A stretch of DNA of 64,000 nt from Nematostella vectensis (GCF_932526225.1 NC_064045.1:8682138-8746137), one strand, 5' to 3'. Shown: positions 6,301-18,197, counted from the stretch's first letter. Program-made: numbers and translations. The notes: generated by a model from the sequence alone, not told the origin.

Positions 6301-8328
6301 CGTAAGAGTTTCAATGCCTCCTTGGGCTATATGTTTTGTGGCGTTTTTCGGTATGTTTCGGAAACCGCACCTACTCCCCACTGCGGTGTCTAAATTCGAA
6401 GCCACCAAGCAGCTAAGATTTTACGATTCATTCATGGGGTACGCTTGTGACGATACGCTGGAGTAAAAACCATCCAATTTCGCGAACGCATTGTCAAGGT
6501 TCCCTTGCCGCGCATACCGAGCAGTGCGCTTTGCCCCACAGCAGCGATTATGCACGCCTTTCGCCTTACCCCCGGTTGTAATGCACAATCCCAAGCGTTC
6601 GCATGGGTTAACTGTAGTCACAACTATAACATCTTTACTGATAATCTGTTCATGACGAAACTTAGACAACACCTTAATATTAATATTAATAATAATATTT
6701 CAGGCGTAGATGCGGCAACATTCTCTCCGTCGCGGTGGAGCCTCTTTTTCATATCAGTCGGGTATTCCGCTGGAGTTTATTACGGAAGCCCATGAGGGCC
6801 ACTCAACGTTTTCGTTAACAACATCTCACCTTTCGGTCACGACTTTGAACTATTTGCGTCACGACAACTCACTTTGAGTGTCACGACAAAGCACTATTTG
6901 ATTATCGCTTAAAACATTGCAGGTTTAGTTCACCATATCGCACTTTGTGTCTCAAAACATCGCACTTTGTGTCTTAAAAAACTCATCATTTTGCCTTTGC
7001 TTAAAACATTTCAGTATATCGTTCACGACATTCAAATTTGAGCTTGTAACATAGCACTATTTGTCTATTGCATAAAATATTTGACTTTGTGCTTCATAAC
7101 ATGGGACTTTGTGTCTTAAAAAATCTCGCGATTTGCCAAATGCGCAAATTATTTCAGGTTTTGTCTATTGCAAAAAATAATTAACTTTGTGTTTTATAAC
7201 ATGTTACTTCGTGTCTTAAAAAATATCGCGATTTGCCGAATGGCCAAATAATTTCCGTTTTTGTCTATGCATAAAATATTTAACTTGTGCTTTAGAACTT
7301 AATTTCACAAATTTGAAGAGAGTTTTCAAATAACTGGATTCTATACTCGAATGACCTGTGAGCTCTCTACAAGGTCTAAAAACTAAACAGAACTTCAGGA
7401 TAGGCCGAGGAAAAGAAGCCTTTAGCGATACGGGATCAAAGGCTGAACTGGTTGAGTGCTCGCTCGAGTTTTATTCAGTGTTCAGTATAAATCACGGCGT
7501 TTGACTTTGTTTAACTTTTTTGACAATCGTTTACAGAATTCCATAATATCTTAGGCAACGACTCAAAATGCAGGGGTGGATCCAGGTTTTTGAGTGCCAC
7601 TGGTCTATGTTCAATATAGCTGCCTACTAACTGTCTTTGAGCAGGAGAAGGAAAAATGGTACTTATAGACGGCAAGCCTGTGGTTGGTCCTTGGTCCAGG
7701 AGTTTTCAAGATAATAAGAAAAAAAAATCCAATATTAATATCATATGTCATATACAAAAGATATGTACAAATTATAGACAATATAGTTTGAATAAAAACT
7801 CCACTTTTTCATCCTTGGGGACTGCAGTAACTGGAGCTCTGGAGAAAAATCCAACATTGTTATCATAGTTTAAAAGAGAGAAGTAGTGAATGATTATAAA
7901 AAGAATATATAATTTGAAAAAAACTCCACTTTTTCATCCTTGGGAACTGCAGCCACTGGAGCTCTGGAGAAAAATAAAACATTAATATCAAGTTATAAAA
8001 ATGAGAAGTACTAAATGATTATAAAATATATATATAATTTGAAAAATACTCCCCTTTTTTATCCTTTATCCTTTTATCCTCCCTTATTTATAACTGCAGC
8101 TTCTGGAGCCCAGGGAAATGTTTGTAAACCATTTGAGCTTAACATGAAATCCCAGTGTCAATAGAAAAATTGAAATCATCACTAAATAAAAAAACATCTA
8201 GAAAAGACTTTTTAAGAAAGTTATACAGGCACCAGTTTGAGTTTCTGTAGCTGTTCTCCATCAGTTTAAGGGTGAGACCCAGATGGAAAATAACTCACAA
8301 GCTCTCTAGAAACAGATGGTGCAAAAAC
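6301..8328. other. AT-rich stretch without recognisable genes
   Basis: Two kinds of degenerate repeat are present. About 6,860-7,290 has loosely repeated 60-70 bp units around ATCGCACTTTGTGTCTTAAA. About 7,789-8,060 has just over two copies of a ~130-bp unit containing ACTCCACTTTTTCATCCTTG and CTGGAGCTCTGGAGAAAAAT. No coding frame with supportable content was seen. The boundary of the virus-like element is probably near the start of this stretch. Confidence 0.5.
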
Positions 8329-9530
8329 TTAAGTTAATATGTTTGCCATTCTCATCCTCCTAGGGTGCAATTGAGCAAATAAATCTATTATTCTGTCCAG
8401 GTCTAAATCCATGTCTTTGTGGGTATACATTAGTGCCAGCCCATTCAATCTGTCCTCAGTCATTGTGCTTCTCAAATAGGTTTTAAGATTTCGAAGGGAT
8501 GAAATGGATCTCTCACAAGAAGCAGATGAAATTGGAAGTGTGATCAGGATCTTTAACATTAAGTAAATATTGACATATGCATCTTTGTCAATGTCCTCCA
8601 GTGTAGCCTTAAGAGTGTCTGGAATCACTTCTCCTCTGTTATCCCTCCCCTTCCATAATCTCTCCCATAATAAAAGCTCTGCCTGTAAACCTATATAATT
8701 TGGCACGTCCTGTCTGTAATAGTTACACAATTCTAAAACATTAGGCTTCCAGTCGTCAGTAGCAATCAAAACAGATGATCGAAATACCTTTGTAGCAGAT
8801 AAATACATCATCCTTGAATCTAGAATCGAGCTGCTCGAATACATGGTCTAGGAAAACTCTGGTCAGATTTATCTTGTAATAGTCTTCAGGATTTGCAGCA
8901 GGAGCATTGGGTCTATGTCTCTGTCTCTGAGCTACCCTTGGCATATCTGGTTGTACATCTACTTGTCTTGCGATAGTTACTGCATCCTGGTACAGTTCAT
9001 GGTGTGTGGCATCAATGTCATTGCTCATTTCTATGAGAACTGATATCAGAAGAGCAAGTTCTTCTTTCGCTTTCAGGATATCCATAGCTTTACTTTGCAG
9101 CTTCACTGTAAGTGGCTTAGTTAGTGCCAAAATATGTCTGACAATAACAATAGCAACAATAAAAGAAAAGGTTGATAGCATTAAGTAATGATTGGGCATC
9201 TTGTCTGCTGGTAGGATTCCAGTTGGTATTTTCATGCTTGTGTCTGTTCATTGAGATATCTTCTAGTGTAGCTGTGACTGGATGGGGAAGCTCAACTATT
9301 CGGTCCATAGCATCTATCCTTTCAATCCATCGGGCGCGGCATACATTAATTAAAGCAGTGTGTGTGTGTGTGTTTTTTTTTTTTTGCAAAAGTTTTATGA
9401 TCTTGAATTCTGAATGTTGGGAGAGTTGTAAAAAAATTCAAAAAGCTTTCGCACAACATCCATCATGTTTCTGACATTTGGTATTTGGCAGGTATTGGCA
9501 ATACACAAATTCAGCTGGTGATTCATAATA
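8329..9530 (-). pseudogene. hAT-family transposase remnant (ZMYM1-like), frameshifted
   Basis: Reading the minus strand, pieces of a hAT transposase appear in order but in different frames. A NHQLNLCIANT segment (about 9,530-9,500) is followed by FEFF.NSPN and a stop. Next is an ARWIERIDAMDRIVEL piece near 9,330, then IVRHILALTKPLTVKLQSK near 9,120. Last comes the C-terminal dimerisation domain with SASCERSISSLRNLKTYLRS (about 8,540-8,470). Breaks lie near 9,400 (stop and a T/GT tract), 9,180 and 8,810. The order and motifs match ZMYM1-type hAT transposases of animals. It cannot make a full protein. No terminal inverted repeats were identified. Confidence 0.8.
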
Positions 9531-9851
9531 TTTATATTTACTTATATATCTCAATTTAAGCTCAGGATTTCGCAATTACGTTTATAGTCTATTCGCAAAG
9601 CATGCAAATATATACATTTCTTTTTGCCCACCCGCCCACTCCAGATAGGCAGTCATGATTAAAATATTGATTTGTGTTCCTTGTAACTAGAAGTCAGGAA
9701 ACTCAGGAAGGGGATTGAATGTTTAGTTACACCTCAATCATTGTAAAGTTTATTATTGTAAATTAGAAATTTATATGTAACTATTATGATATAATTATTA
9801 AAGCTGCTGAAACCCAAACTCCTGCACTTGAAGTAAATTAAAGGATTATTT

Positions 9852-10410
9852 ATGGTACTGTTTGTTTCGTTCTATCCATGGAAGATTGGCGTCGCAATAA
9901 TTTTCAGCATCATCATCGTTCCAGTCTGTCTCATAACGTCGACTGTTGCTTTCTGTAAAATATTCGGTATTTTACGAAGACATGTGAATGTTATCCACAG
10001 CGAAGCAAACCTTGGGGAAATAACGGACAACGCTCGCGCTGAAAGCGTTCTCAAGTATCGCAAATTTGTGCTTGGAATCGTCTACGTCCAAGTGTTTTTT
10101 TCTTGTGTGCTATACGCCGTATTTCGTGGCACTTGTCATCCGAACGATCTTGGGCGTGTCACCAGAATAGAAGCTAGCCTGGAATATAACGACTACGGTT
10201 ATCTATATCAACTCCTCTATGAATCCGTGTTTGTTCTGTTGGAGAATGAAAGAGATCAGATCAGCTGTTATAAAGACGGTTAAAGGTTTTCGTGGACCCA
10301 GAGATAGAAGTGAATCGAGAATTTCTCGGATTTCCCCTAGAGACTCTAGAAGTAATACACTGAACCCAGAATACTTGAAAACCAAACATGATAACCAAGC
10401 CCAAACATGA
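9852..10410 (+). pseudogene. Class A GPCR fragment (TM5-TM7) with a one-base frameshift
   Basis: The first frame encodes a TM5-like segment (IIFSIIIVPVCLITSTVAF), a third cytoplasmic loop with basic ends and TM6. Just after codons for SLEY near 10,188 one extra A shifts the frame. The other frame then gives a good TM7 with INSSMNPCLFCW (an NPxxF/Y-type motif) and a cytoplasmic tail up to 10,410. TM1-TM4 are missing upstream, where stops occur, although such cnidarian receptors are usually single-exon. It is therefore a truncated pseudogene; the extra base could be an assembly error, but the missing 5' half could not. Confidence 0.75.
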
Positions 10411-10457
10411 TAACCAAGCCCTAACATGATAACCAAGCCCAAACATGATAACCAAGC
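10386..10457 (+). repeat. 18-bp tandem repeat, four copies
   Basis: The unit ACATGATAACCAAGCCCA, with T/A variation, occurs four times just at the 3' end of the GPCR fragment. Confidence 0.8.
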
Positions 10458-11841
10458 CCTATTGGCTGTATTGAGTCTGTCTTGGTTCGGGAACTCCCAG
10501 AAAATGAAGATCTCGCTCCCCCCCTCCCCCACTCTTCTTTACTTTCTCTTGCCTCCCCCGCAATCAGCCTTACTTTGTTGAGAGACTGATTCCTTTGTAA
10601 TAAAAAGTTTATAAAATCATTTGGAAAAGGGCTAAAGGAATTATACTTCTAAAAAATCACCGGTCTCCATCGACCGTATCTGGAATAAGAAGCCAGACGG
10701 CTCTGAGCGCTTCTCAGAAACTGAGAGAGACGTAGAGGCGTTAGCATGTGCGTTCCCGGTAAAAAAAAATAACAAAAATAATAAATTAAAAACAGCACCA
10801 ACGCAGTGTTAAATTACAAGAAAGCACAAAAAGCTGACTACACTCGCCGATTAGAGTTTGTTTAATCATTTTTTTTAACTTTCCTGGTTGTGTGCCTTGT
10901 CGGAACAGGTGCTCGCTTTACAAATTCGTGTCCCTAAACTCACAGAAATATATAGCGACTAAGTGCTTGGTATTTGGATAGTCTTTGTCATCCACTCACT
11001 CCGACTTCTTTTAATTAATATTTGAGTATTAAAGTGCCAACCTGTGGTAACTGTGTGCTAACGGAAGTTAACTGCGGTTTATTATTCCGTTATTCCATTT
11101 TATTTATTCTGTTGGCGAAAATAGAGTATGAAACTCGTAAATACGTTTGCTTTAGATGATACGCAAACCAAAAATTACTTCTTTCTAGTCTCAAGAATGC
11201 AAGGAAGGTTTAAATTACATCAAATACTAATACAAGCTTCTGTAGTTTTTGCAGGTTAAATTACTGTTTGCATAAGATCGCATCCTAGTGTGGAGTTGAC
11301 ACAATTTTCTCGTTTATTTTCCTATTTGATAGGATTTTTGTGACAGAAGCCATTATAATTGTTAGGCAAACAGATATGTTATTTTTCGTGAGCAGCGCAA
11401 AGTAGGTCTTCGGGCATATTTGGCGCAGTCGCTATATATATATTTACAGTCGAAAAAATGAATTGCAACCATAGATGTATTTTTCCCACGAAATTAGGCA
11501 AGGTAATGTTTACACCTTTTTGTACCACAGTCTTTTTATCTTTAAGAACTAAGCGTACTCATGAATACTAGGGCGTATAGAAAGACGAACTGATATTACA
11601 AAGGCTGAAAGGCCAGTACTTGTGAGGCGACGTGCGTGACGTGAGGCAGTGAAGGCGGAAGTTATAACAAGCACAACCTGAATAAACAGCCAAGAGAAAC
11701 TCATAGAAATACTTGTTATATCCATATTAGCTTGCGGAACTTGGCTTCGCTGATTCGCTTTCACTATAGGATAGCATAAATAAGCGGCTTACTTGAACTA
11801 AAAATAGCGGAAATGTATGAAAGGTTGAGCGTTTAGATATC
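10458..11841. other. No gene seen between the two GPCR loci
   Basis: The stretch is AT-rich, with short A/T runs and no frame that resembles a protein. It may hold promoter sequence for the GPCR at 11,965, but no clear element was identified. Confidence 0.4.
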
Positions 11842-11964
11842 ATGGGGTTAACTTGGGAACACAGTTTACTTCAAATACATTGGGTGAGGAAAGTGTCTGA
11901 AACTACCAACTACATTGCGACAAATAAAGTGGTCCAAGACTCAAAGACCACTTTGGGAGTATCC

Positions 11965-12684
11965 ATGCATGAGAATAATTCAACGAGGCCGTGTTTGTTT
12001 TTGGTTTACAAGCCTCAGAGTATTCGGCTCGCTCGAGATGCGTACATTGCGGCTGCGGCCATCAACTGCATCACGATGTTTCCCGCCATTATCTTGAACG
12101 TGCTTCTGATGAGAGCGATGTCTCGTTCGCCTGCTCTTCGGAAGCCACCGACTCTTCTCCTGTACAGTGTTTCTGCGTCGGATTTACTACTTGGTCTGAT
12201 CGTACAGCCGGGATATCTCGCCAAGAAGGTCGGAGAGCTCACTGATAACTTTCACATTTATTGCAAGAGTGCAATGTTAACGTACGTTGTAGGGAATTCC
12301 TTGACGGCAGTGTCATTACTCAATCTTACTGCTATCGCCATTGATCGATATCTCGTCGTGACTTCGGGAATCCACTACCCGAGCAAGGTGACCAAATGTC
12401 GCTTGTTTGTGATTATTGCGTTTATATGGACTTTTGCCATATCTATAGCTTTGGGACAAATTGTGATTAAAAGGTTCCTGGTGCTTCTTTCGACTGCGAT
12501 AATTATTCTAATTTGTGTCATCACCTCAACGCTATGTTACACCAAAGCGATGTATACCATCAAAAGACAACAGACGCTCATGAATGCCGCAACCAGGAAC
12601 AATGCACGCACAGAACGCTACCGAAAGTCTATAGTTACCATGGTAACTGTATTTATCATTTTCATACTTTCCTACACGCCATTT
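11965..12684 (+). CDS. Orphan class A (rhodopsin-like) GPCR, cut by an assembly gap
   Basis: From the chosen Met (MHENNST, with an N-glycosylation site) the frame holds TM1 (ending IILNVLLMRAM), TM2 (SASDLLLGLIVQP), TM3 with a conserved Cys before it and an IDRYLVV (DRY) end, TM4 with Trp, TM5, a basic third loop, and the first half of TM6 (FIIFILSYTPF). The sequence then runs into Ns at 12,685. The same frame is open from an upstream ATG at 11,842, but the later Met gives a normal short extracellular N-terminus. It is of the type common as expanded orphan receptors in cnidarians; the ligand is unknown. Sequence after the gap belongs to a repeat, so the TM7 end is missing here. Confidence 0.85.
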
Positions 12685-12884
12685 NNNNNNNNNNNNNNNN
12701 NNNNNNNNNNNNNNNNNNNNNNNNNNNNNNNNNNNNNNNNNNNNNNNNNNNNNNNNNNNNNNNNNNNNNNNNNNNNNNNNNNNNNNNNNNNNNNNNNNNN
12801 NNNNNNNNNNNNNNNNNNNNNNNNNNNNNNNNNNNNNNNNNNNNNNNNNNNNNNNNNNNNNNNNNNNNNNNNNNNNNNNNNNNN
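12685..12884. other. Assembly gap of 200 N
   Basis: Exactly 200 N characters suggest a placeholder of nominal size. The left side is a GPCR in TM6; the right side starts inside the repeat that follows element X elsewhere, so another X copy may be missing here. Confidence 0.95.
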
Positions 12885-13193
12885 TCAACTGCAAATGCAC
12901 GCTGCCATGTCAAAATACCTGTTTATTCTAGAAATTTTATTGGCCAAGATAAAACATTATAGCATAAGATACACAGCACAGCATGATTCATAATATTTTT
13001 TAATATTTTGGTTATAGGGTTAATTACTGTCTGATGGTAATTTTATGTGGGGAACCTTGTGAATATAAGACAACTAACAGCTATTGTTCTGGCTTCTTCT
13101 GATTGGTTCACCACATAAAAAATCACCTGTAAGGTATAAAGCAAAGGACATGTTTCACGCAATTTCTTCAAAATCTTACTATGTTTGGTATAA

Positions 13194-14236
13194 AATACTA
13201 TGGTAAGTGTCAAAAGCTTTCTGTGGTGATTACCAAGGAATACCTCAACTATGGTAAGTGTCAAGCTTTCTGTAGGAATTACCTAGGAATGCCTCAACTA
13301 TGGTATGTGTCAAGCTTTCTGTGGGGATTACCAAGGAATGCCTCAACTATTGTAAGTGTCAAAAGCTTTCTGTGGAGATTACCTAGGAATACCTCAGCTT
13401 TGGTAAGTGTCAAGCTTTCTGTGGGAATTACCTAGGAATGCCTCAACTATGGTATGTGTCAAGCTTTCTGTGGGGATTACCAAGGAATGCCTCAACTATT
13501 GTAAGTGTCAAAAGCTTTCTGTGGTGATTACCTAGGAATGCCTCAACTATGGTAAGTGTCAAGCTTTCTGTGGGAATTACCTAGGAATACCTCAACTATG
13601 GTAAGTGTCAAAAGCTTTCTGTGGGGATTACCAAGGAATGCCTCAACTATGGTATGTGTCAAAAGCTTTCTGTGGTGATTACCTAGGAATGCCTCAACTA
13701 TGGTAAGTGTCAAGCTTTCTGTGGGAATTACCTAGGAATGCCTCAGCTTTGGTAAGTGTCAAAAGCTTTCTGTGGGGATTCCAAGGAATGCCTCAACTAT
13801 GGTATGTGTCAAAAGCTTTCTGTGGGGATTACCAAGGAATGCCTCAGCTATGGTAAGTGTCAAAAGCTTTCTGTGGGGATTACCAAGGAATGCCTCAGCT
13901 TTGGTAAGTGTCAAAAGCTTTCTGTAGGGATTACCTAGGAATGCCTCAACTATGGTAAGTGTCAAAAGCTTTCTGTAGGGTTTACCTAGGAATGCCTCAA
14001 CTATGGTATGTGTCAAAAGCTTTCTGTGGAGATTACCAATTAATGCCTCAGCTTTGGTAAGTGTCAAAAGCTTTCTGTGGGGATTACCAAGGAATGCCTC
14101 AACTATGGTATATGTCAAATGCTTTCTGTGGGGATTACCAAGGAATGCCTCAGCTATGGTAAGTTTCAAAAGCTTTCTGTGGGAATTACCAAGGAATGCC
14201 TCAACTATGGTAAGTGTCAAGTTTTCTGTGGGTATT
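13194..14236 (+). repeat. 51-bp minisatellite derived from an exon-donor junction, array A (about 21 units)
   Basis: The unit, about 51 bp (48 in variants), contains ATTACCAAGGAATGCCTCAA followed by CTATG|GTAAGTGT. Read in one frame it codes KLSVGITKECLNY and then a strong splice donor. That matches the segment of mitochondrial enoyl-CoA hydratase just before the exon found at 14,350. The array is thus a tandem amplification of that exon's 3' end plus its donor. Confidence 0.75.
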
Positions 14237-14349
14237 ATCAAAGAGTATGGGAGTATAAAGTATACTACATGTTGCTTTTAATATTGTGTTATATCATGTA
14301 TGTTATACTTTCATCTATTGTTTTTAATGCACCATGGTATTGATTTCAG

Positions 14350-14417
14350 CGTATGAGATGACTCTAGAGGAGGGGCTGAAGGTGGAAAAGAGGATGTTCC
14401 ATACCACATTTGCTCTT
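14350..14417 (+). pseudogene. Enoyl-CoA hydratase (ECHS1-like) exon, copy A
   Basis: After a GATTTCAG acceptor the frame reads AYEMTLEEGLKVEKRMF and HTTFAL. This is the near-C-terminal segment of the mitochondrial short-chain enoyl-CoA hydratase of fatty-acid beta-oxidation. The exon is 68 bp and starts at phase 1, exactly fitting the donor in the minisatellite units upstream. The following donor is GTAATT, weaker than in copy B. Upstream catalytic exons and the final exon were not found nearby, so it is treated as a gene fragment. Confidence 0.7.
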
Positions 14418-14975
14418 GTAATTACAGTCAACGCCCTGTTGAAGTCTTGAAGCTTTTACTTCTTTAGGTGTGAATTCACAGTTTAGTTTTTAGATACAGA
14501 TAAAAAACGATATTTATTAGAAACTAGAAGATAACCTTGAAAATTTCAAGAATGATTGTTCGATGTACGGCGCTTTAAAATTATGTCACATGGGATGTTG
14601 TGACGATGCATCCAGTGAAATCCAAAGTGTTTATTGATTCACTGGTTGAAAGTTTAATGACAAAGCCACTTATTGTGTCCCGATGTAAGTTATGGGGAAA
14701 AGGCTGGGCTTGGGATATCACTCCTTGTTGTGTCCTATAACCCCAAAATTTGCAAGAAACCAACCAGGGTACACTCTCCCGAAAATAATTTTACGACCTA
14801 CCGATTTGCGTATCTCTAGCGAATGTGGTTGAATCTCGGCTAGCGCCTCTTTAAATGACAAGATATTAGGCAAGTGAATTCACACTTTATTAAATAAACA
14901 TCTATCACAGTCTGGGGTTATGTAACCAGCACATTCCAGAGATTCGCGGCATTGTCACTTATGAAAATAGCGGGA

Positions 14976-15420
14976 TCACTCACTCACTCACTCACTCACT
15001 CACACTCACTCACTCACTCACACTCACTCACTCACTCACACTCACTCACACTCACTCACACTCACTCACACTCACTCACACTCACTCACTCACACTCACT
15101 CACACTCACTCACACTCACTCACACTCACTCACTCACACTCACTCACTCACTCACACTCACTCACTCACTCACTCACACTCACTCACTCACTCACACTCA
15201 CTCACTCACTCACTCACACTCACTCACTCACACTCACTCACTCACACTCACTCACACTCACTCACTCACACTCACTCACTCACTCACTCACTCACTCACT
15301 CACTCACTCACTCACTCACTCACTCACTCACTCACTCACTCACTCACTCACTCACTCACTCACTCACTCACTCACTCACTCACTCACTCACTCACTCACT
15401 CACTCACTCACTCACTCACT
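14976..15420 (+). repeat. (TCAC)n microsatellite with TCACAC variants, copy A
   Basis: About 445 bp of TCAC repeats. Any open frame in it (Ser-Leu-Thr-His repeats) is an artefact of the repeat. Confidence 0.95.
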
Positions 15421-15437
15421 GTTTATATTGGTTTCAG

Positions 15438-15587
15438 AGCAAAGAGGGGCAGAGATGTCTAGCACATCAACTCCTAGAGCACATCAAGCCTGCCTGTGGT
15501 TACCATTGCAATGTCACACTTCTGTTCCTGGATGCAACAAGGAGAACTTTTGGCATTGGTGACAGTATAAATATTGGATTAAACTAA
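15438..15587 (+). other. Putative terminal exon of an unidentified protein (49 codons), copy 1
   Basis: A TATATTGGTTTCAG acceptor is followed by a frame beginning SKEGQRCLAHQLLEHIKPAC and ending GIGDSINIGLN then TAA. The second copy at 31,683-31,832 encodes the same protein. The amino-acid composition is protein-like, with no low complexity. The parent gene was not recognised. Confidence 0.4.
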
Positions 15588-16009
15588 CAAAGTTGCACTT
15601 TTTATCTCAACATAATAACCATTTTCTTTATTGCATTTATTTTTAAAAAATAGCAAATTTGTCTTTAAAGATTGCAGATAACACAGTTGCAGAATGATAT
15701 TTTATTATAAAGCTATGGTGGTCCTACACATGCTCTCATTGGTTTATAAGCCACCAATACATCCCCGTAAGGGATGATCCTGGTTTGGCAGTACAGGAAC
15801 TTATGGTCCCTCAAATGTTTCCATCGTTTGTATTTAGTGAGTTCGTTCTTTTTCCATTGGAAAAATCGGGTCCGTGAGGTCCGTGAGGAAAGGTATTTTA
15901 TAGGTTGGCGGTACAAGACCACTTTCACAAAAGTGAAAGTGAGCCCGAACCAAGCCAACCGCTATACTACTGCCGTGTGACGGGATCCGCTGTATGGAAA
16001 CTGCCGATG

Positions 16010-16260
16010 GAATCCATTTTATGGAAACTATACATTTATTTCATTTTATGGAGACTATGTTATTTTTAGTTTTATGGAGACTATATGTTATTTTTAGTTT
16101 TATGGATACTATATATTTTCGCGTGATGGGATCCGTTGTATGTAAACTGCTATGGGATCCACTGTGTGGAAACTGCTGATGGAATCCATTTTATGGAAAC
16201 TGTACATTTTTTTATGGAGACTATATGTTATTTTTAGTTTTATGGATACTATATATTTTT
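16010..16260 (+). repeat. Short degenerate tandem repeats (ATGGAAACT/ATGGAGACTAT type)
   Basis: Units built around TTTTATGGA(A/G)ACTAT and GATGGGATCC are repeated irregularly. The same block is present in element X copy 2 at about 32,255-32,505. Confidence 0.7.
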
Positions 16261-16434
16261 CGTGCGGTGTGTGATGGTTTCAGATACAATCCTATGGTTA
16301 CGGCTGTTGCGTGACATTCTTGGAATTTTTATTCTTAGGAGTGTATCTGGAGGGTCCCCGCTGGTGAGTCTGGGCATGTCTATTGTATTTAGGGATTTTC
16401 CCGCTGACAAAGTGGAATGTTCTAGATGTGCTTA

Positions 16435-16682
16435 AAGCCGAATTGCCACCAGTTTACTTCCGGAGGTACGACAGAAACCTCAACCGTTAAAAGACAAAAT
16501 AATCTACTAGAATCCGAGATATTTAACAGGCCATCCGCTCTAAATTATCAATCACATCCTCAAAGAAACTTCCAATAGACACACTACTTTCAATATTCTG
16601 AAATATTTTTCACTTTTTCCATTAAAAATCATCGGAGATTGTTATGTAATCCACCGGAAGTAAACTGGTGATAATGCGGCTT
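16435..16682. mobile_element. Tc1/mariner-type MITE, copy 1
   Basis: The terminal inverted repeats start AAGCCGAATTGCCACCAGTT and are about 30 bp, flanked by TA duplications (16,433-16,434 and 16,683-16,684). Length is 248 bp with no coding capacity. A second full copy is at 41,987-42,235. A left half only is at 32,680-32,766. Confidence 0.8.
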
Positions 16683-16791
16683 TAAAGTCATGGGACTATC
16701 GTATGATCATATTGTGCCCATAGACGTAAGGATAAAGTCTTATATAATAATATATAAGATGAGATGTGATGAAGGGATACATATGGCATAA

Positions 16792-17528
16792 GATGAAGAG
16801 GGATATTACGACTGTCCGTTTTGTGATCTAAGGATAGCGGAGTACGTGACTAAGGGAGAGTCGGCGAGGTTCGAGGCATGTTGTGTTGGGCAGGATATGG
16901 TGAATGACAATGGAGCTAATGTGTGTAGAAATTGTTCGCCCCATGACAGGTTCTCCAATAGGGTTCTGGATTCCGGATCCTAGTGTGTGGATTCCGGATT
17001 CCATGTGGGTTTTTTCTCGTGGATTCCGGATCCCAGCAGCATGGATTCCGGATTCCATATCTCATTTTTTCATGGATTCCGGATTCCATATCTCATTTTT
17101 TCATGGATTCCGGATTCCATATCTCATTTTTTCATGGATTCCGGATTCCATATCTCATTTTTTCATGGATTCCGGATTCCGGATTACCTGTCATGGGGCG
17201 AAATTGTGGTGTTCACCATGGATACGACTATGCCGTCGAGTATGTTGATTTTCATGCGAATAAGTATAGAATGTATAGAAAGTCGGTGTACCAAAGGAAG
17301 TACTATCCAGAACATGTATTAATTAACTTTAGTTTAGAGTACCAATCAAAGCAAAGTTTACGCAGGAGATTAAATCAAATTGAGACGGCTATGAAAAAAT
17401 TGTTTACTAAAAGACGGTATATCCAATTGAGATTTATTTTCTACAAATTATTTCAACTGGAAGATGATAAACAGGGTATGGAAAAGTGTATAAAATACAT
17501 AAGTCACAGAACACTGAGAATGTTATGA
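16792..17528 (+). pseudogene. VLTF3-like zinc-ribbon transcription factor gene, interrupted by an insertion
   Basis: The first part encodes a CPFC zinc-ribbon knuckle and a second CRNC knuckle about 35 residues later. After a 266-bp insertion (16,936-17,201) the original frame resumes with HHGYDY and then a Y-x-R-K-x-x-Y-x-R-K-Y-Y pattern, followed by a basic helical end. This arrangement resembles the viral late transcription factor 3 family (VLTF3, Pfam Pox_VLTF3) known from poxviruses and other large DNA viruses; the assignment is from pattern memory. The start lies after a stop codon with no in-frame ATG, so the 5' end is also missing. It is non-functional as it stands. Confidence 0.5.
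16936..17201. mobile_element. 266-bp TIR insertion with internal 31-bp minisatellite
   Basis: The ends are inverted repeats, TCGCCCCATGACAGGT on the left and ACCTGTCATGGGGCGA on the right. Flanks repeat AATTGT (16,930-16,935 and 17,202-17,207). The TSD could be read as 4-8 bp because bases can slide. Inside are about five copies of a 31-bp unit with GGATTCCGGATTCCATATC. No coding capacity. Confidence 0.75.
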
Positions 17529-17665
17529 AGGGTTATGGAAACGGATTTAACGTGTGGAGACGAAGTGATCACCATCTTTCTCTAGAGACATGTATATGCT
17601 TACCATATGGGGTCTTATCATAATAAAACCTTATGCTAAAGTTTTGTTCAGTTTGTCTCTCATTT

Positions 17666-18197
17666 CTACCATAATCTGTTCTCTGATATGGTCCTCGCTT
17701 TTTTTCTCAACTGAGGTGAGCGTTTATATACCTTTTCCCGTATCGACTCTCTCATTTCATTATATTTTTCAGCCTCTTTGATAATGAGATTGAATTCGTC
17801 TGAGGATATTTGGCTGTCGTTCAATGCTTTGCTAATAAGGTCATCGATTGTACTCAATTTAGATTTAGCTAGCAGCACGCGTTTCTGTACATTTTTCGAT
17901 AGTCTCTTAGAGACTGATGCCGTCACTCACAACCCCAGTCAACCATGTCCCAAATGCCCCAGCCGATAGGGCTACTGAGAGGGAACCCGACCCGATAGCT
18001 ATTTTGTTTATAATCGACCGAGACTTCGCGTACTTCTTCCTAACTCTTTGGTGGTGTTCGAGGTTTGCGCTAATAGAGTTCTTAATAGAACAGATTTGTT
18101 GTAGTCTGAAACTTTTACCATTGTCTTCCTCGGATGGGATGGTTGGGTAAATCTGGCGACCTCTCTCGTGTGGTTTTGCTTCATACATGTTGTCCAT
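17666..18197 (-). pseudogene. Element X minus-strand protein with hydrophobic Gly/Ser core, internally deleted, copy 1
   Basis: Two overlapping frames carry one protein. The N-terminal part has a helical basic segment (about residues 35-65) and a small-residue hydrophobic stretch GSGSLSVALSAGAFGTWLTG. The other frame carries a charged helical part (SKALNDSQISSDEFNLII). The frame change sits at about 17,920, where the hydrophobic core appears cut short. I recall a large family with this layout in cnidarian genomes; no function is known to me. Copy 2 (32,784-33,315) has the same break, so it predates the duplication. Confidence 0.5.

Larger units (their letters stand above)
12885..15421 (+). 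repeat. Duplicated block, copy A
   Basis: This block matches 18,534-22,640 (copy B) nearly base for base outside the variable-length arrays. In order it holds a ~300-bp unique lead, a 51-bp minisatellite, an enoyl-CoA hydratase-like exon, about 550 bp of common flank and a (TCAC)n tract. Confidence 0.9.

Noticed and set aside
12885-12993. GPCR C-terminus after the N gap
   Set aside because: The sequence after the gap is the common start of blocks A and B, also found after element X. It contains no TM7 motif.
14581-14763. 60-codon minus-strand frame conserved in blocks A and B
   Set aside because: The blocks are nearly identical overall, so conservation says nothing. No motif or promoter was seen.
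15713-15958. 81-codon minus-strand frame present in both X copies
   Set aside because: It begins with TTG, not ATG, and conservation is explained by recent duplication. No domain was recognised.
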